Source of the DNA: Candidatus Cloacimonadota bacterium
GTDB taxonomy: Bacteria > Cloacimonadota > Cloacimonadia > JGIOTU-2 > B8-G9
Reading direction: 5' to 3'
DNA: 13,183 nt
NCBI GenBank assembly: GCA_003647765.1
Contig: QMNM01000012.1
Span: 1 to 13,183 of the forward strand
The position numbers and the translations under genes are program-made. Positions within the stretch are counted from its first letter, which is position 1. The number at the start of each line of letters is the position of its first letter. Positions 6,801 to 11,797 of this stretch are shown one piece after another. Under the pieces are notes generated by a model that was not told where the DNA came from, searched no databases, and saw nothing but the letters and a program-made list of their open reading frames with translations.

Positions 6801-8514
6801 TGGATATTCTGTATTTTATGATTCACCAGAGGATTTTGATTTTGAACAGCAAGTTCATTTGCAAGTGATTGCAGAAGATAACGCTATTATTCCTAATGTG
6901 ATGGATATTTCTTATTCATTCTTTTGTCAAGGAGATACAATCCCACCTTACATTTTAAACCAAAATCCTGCACCAAACGAGCCAAGTGTGCCAAGAGATA
7001 CAGATATCTATTTAGAAGTAGCTGATGATGGCGTTGGTGTAGATACTACAACTATTGAACTATTCGTTAATAATCAACCAGTCAATTTCCAATTACAAGC
7101 TTTGCCAAATGGATATAGCTATGCAATTACTCATAACCCAGATACTTTATTTAGTTATAACCAAGTAGTAGAAGTTTCTGTTACTTGTCAGGATTTAGCT
7201 GCAAATGTTATGCCATTACAGATTTATTCTTTCCGCTGTGTTGATGATGACTACAACCCACCATTTCTGCAAAATCAGAATCCAGCACCTGAAAGTGAAA
7301 ATATACCTGTAAATACAACTATATACCTAGAAGTATTAGATGCTGATACTGGTGTTGATTCCAGCTCAATAAGATTAGAAGTCAATTATGTTGATATTAC
7401 CTTTTATACTAATACAGAAATAACAGCTATTTCATCTATCAATGGGACAGGATATTCTTTAGCATACAATCCAACAAATGATTTTAACTATAGTGATGTA
7501 GTGAACATTCATATTGAAGCAAAGGACAATTCAAGTAATCAAAATCAATTAAACATATCTTATTATTTTAGTTGTGTAAAAGACACAAATCCGCCTGTAC
7601 TATTAGAATATTGTCCTGGTGATTATGGCTATCCAAATTCTGTAATTAGTTTAACCTTTACAGATACTCTTTCAGGAATTGATTCCTCATCTTTCATTTT
7701 GAAAGTAAATGACGAATTCATATCTTCATATATAGACACACTTTTTGATAAAATATATCAGGCCAATTATGCAAATTCTGAATATTATGCTGAGGACACA
7801 ACTGTATCCATTTTTTATTCAATCAGTGACAACTGTGGAAACACATTAAGTGATAATTTATCATTTATAGTTATACAAGATACATTTCCGCCTTATTTAG
7901 CGAATATTTCACTGCCAGTTGGTTCTACTTATGCAAAGATTGGAGATACTTTATGGATAGATGTTTTGGACAAAGGTATGGGAATAAGAAAAGAAGATAT
8001 TGAATTTTACATAAATAGTATGGATATGAAGTATCAGACGCAATTATTCTCCAATCCATTTGGCTTTGACCCTGACTCTCTTGGTTATCGCATGAAGTTC
8101 ATCTTGGACGATAAATCCTTTTATCAGGGTGAGCAGATTATATGCAGAATCTTTGCCTGTGATGTTGCTGTGCCAAGCAATAAAATGGATTCTACATTCG
8201 TCTTTTTATTGGAAATCCCTCACGATAAAAAAGACAAAGTTGTTATTATACCCCCAATTATCACTCCTAATCACGACAATAAAAACGATGAGGCAATTAT
8301 TTATGTGCCTACTAATAAAAATGTTAAAGCAGCAATTTATAATAGATTTGGTGAAAAAGTGAAGGACCTATTTATGTCTCATAAGAATGATAAATATTGC
8401 TTTATCTGGGATGGAATGGATAATTCAAATAAATTACAAAGTAGCGGATTGTATATTTATCAAGTAAAAATTGGTAGCAAAACATATCAAGGGACAGTGG
8501 TATTAGCAAGATGA
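3856..8514 (+). CDS. Giant exported FG-GAP propeller / Ig-like repeat surface protein with CHU_C/FlgD-like C-terminal domain
   Basis: This 1552-residue protein probably acts outside the cell as an adhesin or matrix protein. The ATG at 3856 is preferred over a TTG at 3781 because it starts a signal peptide (MNNKTIVIIFILLSAHLIAQ) and overlaps the kinase stop by 11 bases. Residues about 30-490 hold seven FG-GAP repeats, each with a calcium-loop motif such as DVNGDGIMD or DINNDGKND (at 50, 120, 188, 256, 326, 390 and 459) and VYIIFG-like strands, enough for a closed seven-bladed integrin-type propeller. Residues about 490-1460 hold nine Ig-like modules of 99-111 residues, most opening with DTxPPY and containing a GVD-S core. 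Residues 1466-1552 (TPNHDNKNDE, NRFGEKVKDL, WDGMDNS, SGLYIYQVKIG) resemble CHU_C/FlgD-Ig tails, which in type IX secretion substrates direct export. The following gene overlaps by ATGA and encodes a PorV-like protein, a natural partner. The ligand is unknown. Confidence 0.88.
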   Translation: MNNKTIVIIFILLSAHLIAQQRFNLSNWDSNIKIKGKNPYDFLGKSCAIADVNGDGIMDIIISASSADPYERNSAGEVYIIYGKTNFSQNEEISLNQSNPDVTIIGAKNGHQLGYSIATGNFNNDLYEDIAISAPYANTDEYNGCGLVYIIFGNSNIPSEIDLQSGGYDCLINGCQDNEHIGISLATGDINGDSYCELIIGSPYSDYDTKANCGAVYIIFGSNSIPNIIELANDEQDIKFVGANINDELGMSVAIGKVNNDDYFDICIGSPGSDPNNRDKAGIVYLFKGRSIFIDTLIDLAENPDMFCKFYGANQDGEIGYSVDLADVNGDNLADILLGDKIDNNGFGSISIITGRNNFPLIYDLSITSPDVKIIGTRNDSYLGEYVSHCNFNQDNFADVVIGIPYANIKSGNGAGIIYILFGNSQISGQVSLDDRTNYDLIILGAGSNDNIGQTFATGDINNDGKNDILFGSVNGENNGIGYLIFGGLPYIQNRDPDIDETGVQVNHLVEFDLIDDDEGIDIFSVLVVIAGITYNCNDTLHFSYIGTSNNYSIKITPEQAYGYNQFIDVTVDCSDLHTPDAYNMPKEIYSFRTKEDTDPPYVTNLDPEANELDVPVNTNISFDISDLGDGVDINSVIVSIENDTFSIDDNSFLYSGTPEKYSITIVPDEYFAYEQVVYVSIDAQDLSPTPNVMLSFTYSFTCASDTVPPYVSSCNPAYGDTIGRNSPITVLLKDDETGVDTSSIAFKIDGIDLTYYTNLIPISMGYKISYLPCDSNFYYSYNQHSITVLASDLASIPNSVDTTSIFYCVQDKDPPYTDNHFPEMYWSDAATNTKFCIEIKDDLMGVDSNSIYIKINNDEIIVSANTLISSIENGFLITYYPDGRWTYNPPAPINVVINAQDLADPPNIMPEQSYYFICTLDTVECYITNLNPPANFTGVSISTNVYFEIKDHKTGVNPNSIQLIVDSVDCSEYLEINSVSDGYSVFYDSPEDFDFEQQVHLQVIAEDNAIIPNVMDISYSFFCQGDTIPPYILNQNPAPNEPSVPRDTDIYLEVADDGVGVDTTTIELFVNNQPVNFQLQALPNGYSYAITHNPDTLFSYNQVVEVSVTCQDLAANVMPLQIYSFRCVDDDYNPPFLQNQNPAPESENIPVNTTIYLEVLDADTGVDSSSIRLEVNYVDITFYTNTEITAISSINGTGYSLAYNPTNDFNYSDVVNIHIEAKDNSSNQNQLNISYYFSCVKDTNPPVLLEYCPGDYGYPNSVISLTFTDTLSGIDSSSFILKVNDEFISSYIDTLFDKIYQANYANSEYYAEDTTVSIFYSISDNCGNTLSDNLSFIVIQDTFPPYLANISLPVGSTYAKIGDTLWIDVLDKGMGIRKEDIEFYINSMDMKYQTQLFSNPFGFDPDSLGYRMKFILDDKSFYQGEQIICRIFACDVAVPSNKMDSTFVFLLEIPHDKKDKVVIIPPIITPNHDNKNDEAIIYVPTNKNVKAAIYNRFGEKVKDLFMSHKNDKYCFIWDGMDNSNKLQSSGLYIYQVKIGSKTYQGTVVLAR
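3985..5320 (+). repeat. Seven FG-GAP (integrin alpha-type) repeats
   Basis: The seven coding repeats have calcium-loop motifs whose first codons are at 4003, 4213, 4417, 4621, 4831, 5023 and 5230, a period of 64-70 codons. Repeats 1, 3, 5 and 7 have the closest match to DxNxDG; repeats 2, 4 and 6 carry N or Q in place of the Gly (NFNNDLYED, KVNNDDYFD, NFNQDNFAD). The count of seven matches one complete beta-propeller, so the domain appears whole rather than expanded or eroded. Confidence 0.85.
5323..8200 (+). repeat. Array of about nine Ig-like modules (period about 320 bp)
   Basis: Module boundaries, taken at the proline-rich junctions, start near 5323, 5653, 5980, 6298, 6628, 6943, 7258, 7591 and 7888. 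Junctions read DTDPPY, DTVPPY, DKDPPY, DTVECY, DTIPPY, NPPF, NPPV and FPPY. Each module carries a (T/M/V)GVD-type core followed by a strand ending in an acidic 'AxDL' or similar. Six consecutive modules end in F-x-C or similar just before the junction. The DNA of the modules has diverged, so recent tandem duplication is not evident. Confidence 0.8.
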
Positions 8515-9971
8515 AATTTACTTTTATGGAATTTATTTTTATTATGTTATTTCCTGTATTATTATTCTCTGCTTTTGAGGATAGACCTGGTGTAAGGTCT
8601 TGTGCAATGGGCAATGCTTATACTTCTATTGCTAATGATGCTTATGCAGCATATTGGAATCCAGCATTACTCAGTAGATTAAATTCCGTAGAAATCGCTA
8701 CTGATTTTCGTAAGTATTTATGGAACTTGGACAATGACGATTTAAGTTATACTTATATTGCTTTTGCTTATCCTTTTGGCAGATGGGGAACACTATCAGT
8801 AAATGGTGGAATGTTTAAAGCAAACATCTATTCAGAGAATCGGTTCGGTTTGCAATACGGATTTCACATAATACAAGATAAATTCGGTATAGGATTTAGT
8901 ATAGATAATCTATCCAAACGGTTTTCTCTAAATAAATATATTAATGATGACCCGTTATTTGATAATTATGGCACAAAAGTGAATAACTATGTTATTTCAT
9001 CTGGATTATATGCTAACATTTTCCGTAATTTTATGATAGGTCTTTCAATAAAAAATATAAATGAGCCAAACATAGCATTGAATAAGGAAGATAAGGATAT
9101 ATTGCCAATAAATACAAGTTTTGGGCTTTCTTATTATTGGAGATGGTTTCTCTTTGCTATGGATATAGAATGGCAAGATGAACTTCTTAATGATGAACGA
9201 ATTATCAGAATTCATAGCGGATTAGAGTGCAAACTCAATAACAAACTGAAACTGCAAACTGGTTATGATAGTAAATTCGTCAGCTTTGGTTTTACATTGA
9301 ATTTTCTCGGCAAGCAATGGATTAACAAAATCGTAGACCCAATTACTTCAAGAGAGATTGTTGATATTAAGTCAATAAATTGTATTCTTAATTACTGTGT
9401 AAGATACCCATTTTCTGGTATTTATTCCACTTATGGTGACCACTACATTGGGCTTCGCCTTCAATATAGTAATTCACGAGCAGAATCACAAGGAGTAACA
9501 AAATATGCTCCTTCAAGAATAAAAACTGAAACTCGTTATGAAACAAAGGTTAGAATTGATACTATGTTTATTGAAAAAGTGAGATTAGACACACTTGTAA
9601 AAGAGACAATTATAAAAGATACAATAATTATTGAAAAACCTGTTCCAGATTCAACTCTATTAGCAATGGCAGCTGAGTTAGAAGCACAAAAAGTAAGATT
9701 AGCAGAACAGAAAAAGATAAATGAGGCATTAAAACATCTTTTGAACTCACTAAAATTGTATTACGCAAATGAGTTTGAGAGTGCAGAGAAGGAGTGCAGA
9801 ACAGCTATTAATTTAGCACCTAATTTGGTATTAGGATATTTAAGATTAGGTTCTATATTGTATCGTCAAGGAAAAGTTGATGAAGCAATGAAATATTGGA
9901 AAAAGGCATATAAAATGGATCCAAATAATGAGGAACTAAAAAAGATATTTGAGAGCGGTGTAAAACAATAA
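8511..9971 (+). CDS. PorV/UPF0164-like outer-membrane beta-barrel protein with C-terminal TPR tail
   Basis: The protein has 486 residues, starting at an ATG that overlaps the previous stop as ATGA. Residues 1-22 look like a signal peptide (MEFIFIMLFPVLLFSA core). The mature start, RPGVRSCAMGNAYTSIANDAYAAYWNPALL, matches in outline the opening of PorV/UPF0164 barrels (G-A-R-x-L-G-M-G-x-A-x-x-A, then YWNPA). Residues to about 320 alternate in the manner of beta strands rich in aromatic residues. A linker (347-376) holds three 10-residue repeats with D-T at positions 4-5. A basic/acidic helix and two TPR-like helical pairs (about 400-486: SLKLYYANEFESAEKECRTAINLAP and the unit after it) form a probable periplasmic tail. 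In type IX secretion PorV shuttles substrates to the surface attachment complex; here it may receive the preceding giant protein. That role is inferred, and the TPR tail is not part of classical PorV. Confidence 0.75.
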   Translation: MKFTFMEFIFIMLFPVLLFSAFEDRPGVRSCAMGNAYTSIANDAYAAYWNPALLSRLNSVEIATDFRKYLWNLDNDDLSYTYIAFAYPFGRWGTLSVNGGMFKANIYSENRFGLQYGFHIIQDKFGIGFSIDNLSKRFSLNKYINDDPLFDNYGTKVNNYVISSGLYANIFRNFMIGLSIKNINEPNIALNKEDKDILPINTSFGLSYYWRWFLFAMDIEWQDELLNDERIIRIHSGLECKLNNKLKLQTGYDSKFVSFGFTLNFLGKQWINKIVDPITSREIVDIKSINCILNYCVRYPFSGIYSTYGDHYIGLRLQYSNSRAESQGVTKYAPSRIKTETRYETKVRIDTMFIEKVRLDTLVKETIIKDTIIIEKPVPDSTLLAMAAELEAQKVRLAEQKKINEALKHLLNSLKLYYANEFESAEKECRTAINLAPNLVLGYLRLGSILYRQGKVDEAMKYWKKAYKMDPNNEELKKIFESGVKQ

Positions 9972-9982
9972 GTAGCTTCGCA

Positions 9983-10010
9983 CTTACATTAAAAAGTTAT
10001 ATGTAGGAGG
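9983..10010 (+). promoter_or_regulatory. Strong Shine-Dalgarno with a hairpin over its upstream edge
   Basis: AGGAGG (10005-10010) stands 4 bases before the ATG at 10015. It is the best ribosome binding site in the window. CTTACAT (9983-9989) can pair with ATGTAGG (10001-10007, one G-U), which would hide the first part of the AGGAGG. The 43-base gap has no promoter that I recognise, so the downstream genes are probably read through from above. Confidence 0.45.
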
Positions 10011-10014
10011 AAAA

Positions 10015-10857
10015 ATGGATTGTTTAGAGTATTGGAAATTAGAAGAGGCACCTTTTGAGGAAAATGCTGACCCTAAATTTTTTTATGAGAGCATAGACCA
10101 TAAAGAAGCATTGGAACGGCTACGATATATAATTGAATCACATAATATGAATATAGGATTACTCACAGGGGAAATTGGTGCTGGAAAGACAATTACAAGA
10201 AATGTTCTTCGTGAAGAATTATTACAAAATGAAGAACATAATCTTGTAGTTTGTCTTGATACTTCTAATTATAGAGATATTGATATTATAAAGGAAATTT
10301 TATATCAATTAACAGGGTCTAATCCTGAGAATCTGCCAAATAACAAATATGTATTGATAACAAGATTGAAGCGATTTTTAGCAACAGAGGTCGTTATATC
10401 AGCAAAAAGAGTGTTTGTATTTCTTGATGAAGCTCAAAAAATTGGACCGCACTATCTGGACTCTATAAAGGACTTAACTAATATATCTTACAATTATGAA
10501 TCTCCTATTACTCTCATATTTATTGGTCAGCCAGATTTATTAACGAAAATTAAGAAACTGCCACAAGTTGACCAGCGAATAAGTATGCGTTATCATCTGA
10601 ATCGGATGACAAGAACTGATACAGAAAATTACATCAAACATAGATTAAAAAGAGCCGGACTTGAAGAAGATATATTTTCTGAAGATGCTTTTTACTTAAT
10701 TTATTCTAAAACTGATGGCATACCTCGTGAGATAAATCGTGCCTGTAAAATCGCACTTGACTATGGATTTTCAGAGGAACTGAATATAATAACCAAACAA
10801 GTAATGTCCATTATCTTTGATGACTTAAATAGATATGAAAGAAGGGATCTTGGGTAA
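10015..10857 (+). CDS. ExeA/GspA-like AAA ATPase of the exopolysaccharide-locus type
   Basis: This 280-residue ATPase opens with the characteristic ExeA-type segment (YWKLEEAPFEENADPKFFY, with the bulky residues of 'F-G-L-x-x-x-P-F-x-x-x-P-D-P-x-F-x-y'). It has Walker A GEIGAGKT (52-59), Walker B VFVFLDEAQ (133-141), sensor-like FIGQPDL (169-175) and arginines in QRISMRYHL (187-195). It lacks the transmembrane segment and peptidoglycan-binding C-terminus of full-length ExeA. Short ATPases of this form are typical of PEP-CTERM/exosortase exopolysaccharide loci, where they sit near chain-length proteins, as here. No exosortase is visible in the window. Its cellular task in such loci is not well established; energising export or assembly at the envelope is a family-based guess. 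A related MuB/TniB-type transposition ATPase is less likely, because there is no transposase nearby. Confidence 0.85.
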   Translation: MDCLEYWKLEEAPFEENADPKFFYESIDHKEALERLRYIIESHNMNIGLLTGEIGAGKTITRNVLREELLQNEEHNLVVCLDTSNYRDIDIIKEILYQLTGSNPENLPNNKYVLITRLKRFLATEVVISAKRVFVFLDEAQKIGPHYLDSIKDLTNISYNYESPITLIFIGQPDLLTKIKKLPQVDQRISMRYHLNRMTRTDTENYIKHRLKRAGLEEDIFSEDAFYLIYSKTDGIPREINRACKIALDYGFSEELNIITKQVMSIIFDDLNRYERRDLG

Positions 10858-11797
10858 AACTGGTATTATAGAAATTATATTACTCTTACTTTTATTGCCA
10901 AGATTAGTTTTTGCATATACTTTTGCTTGGCTGAGTGATGTGCATATTGAAATTGGAAAGGAGAGAATTGTTGACCAAGAGATGCGATTTTCGTTAAGCA
11001 CTACTATATTAGAAAATGCTGTTAGAGATATAAATGAAAATAAAGATATAGATTTTGTAATTATAACAGGTGATATTCTAAACAATGGTCGTTCATGGAA
11101 TTTAGATGCAAGTAAATTTATACTTGATAAATTGAATAAGCCATATTTTGTAGTTATAGGCAATAATGATTTTGCTATGCCAATATCTGGTATTGGGATT
11201 AGTAAGACGACTTTTCATACTGCTTTTGCTGATAACGAACCAAATTTTAAGGGAGGAATCTGGTCTTATTCACCTGTTAAAGATCTGCTTCTAATCGGAA
11301 TTGATAATATTAATCCAATTAGTGGCGGTGAAGCATGGACAGAAAATCTTATGAAAAATCTTGAAAAGCATCTAAAAAGTAATAACAGAAAGGATGTTAT
11401 TATACTTGTTCATTATCCAATAGTGGAATTAAATTATCAAAAGAATGGAAAATTGTTATACTCTGCAATGGAGTTTATGGACTTATGCAAGAGATACAAA
11501 GTTAGTTTTATTTGCAGTGGGCATTATCATTATAAAGAATTCCAGAAAATAGACAGTATCTTTAATTTCATCTGCCCAGCTTTAATTGAGTTCCCACATC
11601 AGTATCTGACAGTATTAGTTTCTTCAAAAGAGGTTAATATCTCTTCTCACAATGTATTAGACATTATAACAATTGAAGAATCAAGGAATAAATTAGCAGG
11701 GAAAATTAGAAAATTACTTTACTCTTATCCTGATATTAGTGAACAACAAATATTAGATAAGATGATTGGTAAGAAAGTGTATAATTATGCAAGATAA
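10835..11797 (+). CDS. Calcineurin-like metallophosphoesterase, probably exported or membrane-anchored
   Basis: The 320-residue protein starts at ATG 10835 inside the ATPase gene (23-base overlap). The N-terminus (IIEIILLLLLLPRLVFA, residues 11-27) is a signal peptide or anchor, which places the enzyme outside the cytoplasm. Metal-binding motifs appear in order: SDVH (D35, H37), GD (D80), GNND (109-112), VHYP (H193) and GHYH (H230, H232). This is the full dimetal set, except that the GNH(D/E) histidine, the usual acid residue, is Asn111. The enzyme may therefore be slow or use another proton donor, as some family members do. It sits between an exopolysaccharide-type ATPase and a Wzz protein; a role in removing phosphate from a polysaccharide, lipid carrier or surface group is possible but speculative. 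An internal TTG at 10850 is the alternative start, but its spacing to AAGGG is too short. Confidence 0.85.
   Translation: MKEGILGKTGIIEIILLLLLLPRLVFAYTFAWLSDVHIEIGKERIVDQEMRFSLSTTILENAVRDINENKDIDFVIITGDILNNGRSWNLDASKFILDKLNKPYFVVIGNNDFAMPISGIGISKTTFHTAFADNEPNFKGGIWSYSPVKDLLLIGIDNINPISGGEAWTENLMKNLEKHLKSNNRKDVIILVHYPIVELNYQKNGKLLYSAMEFMDLCKRYKVSFICSGHYHYKEFQKIDSIFNFICPALIEFPHQYLTVLVSSKEVNISSHNVLDIITIEESRNKLAGKIRKLLYSYPDISEQQILDKMIGKKVYNYAR

Noticed and set aside
5323-8200. CRISPR-like or recently duplicated tandem repeat
   Set aside because: The period of about 320 bp comes from protein modules; DNA identity between modules is low and there are no spacers.
8129-8614. Short open frames on both strands at the end of the giant gene
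   Set aside because: They are out-of-frame shadows of the C-terminal domain and of the next gene's signal peptide.
10015-10857. Transposition helper ATPase (TniB/MuB-like) marking a mobile element
   Set aside because: No transposase, terminal inverted repeats or target duplications are seen, and the flanking genes form a compact surface/polysaccharide unit.
10825-11163. Minus-strand 112-codon open frame within the phosphoesterase gene
   Set aside because: It is a shadow of a gene with an intact motif set; no family features of its own.
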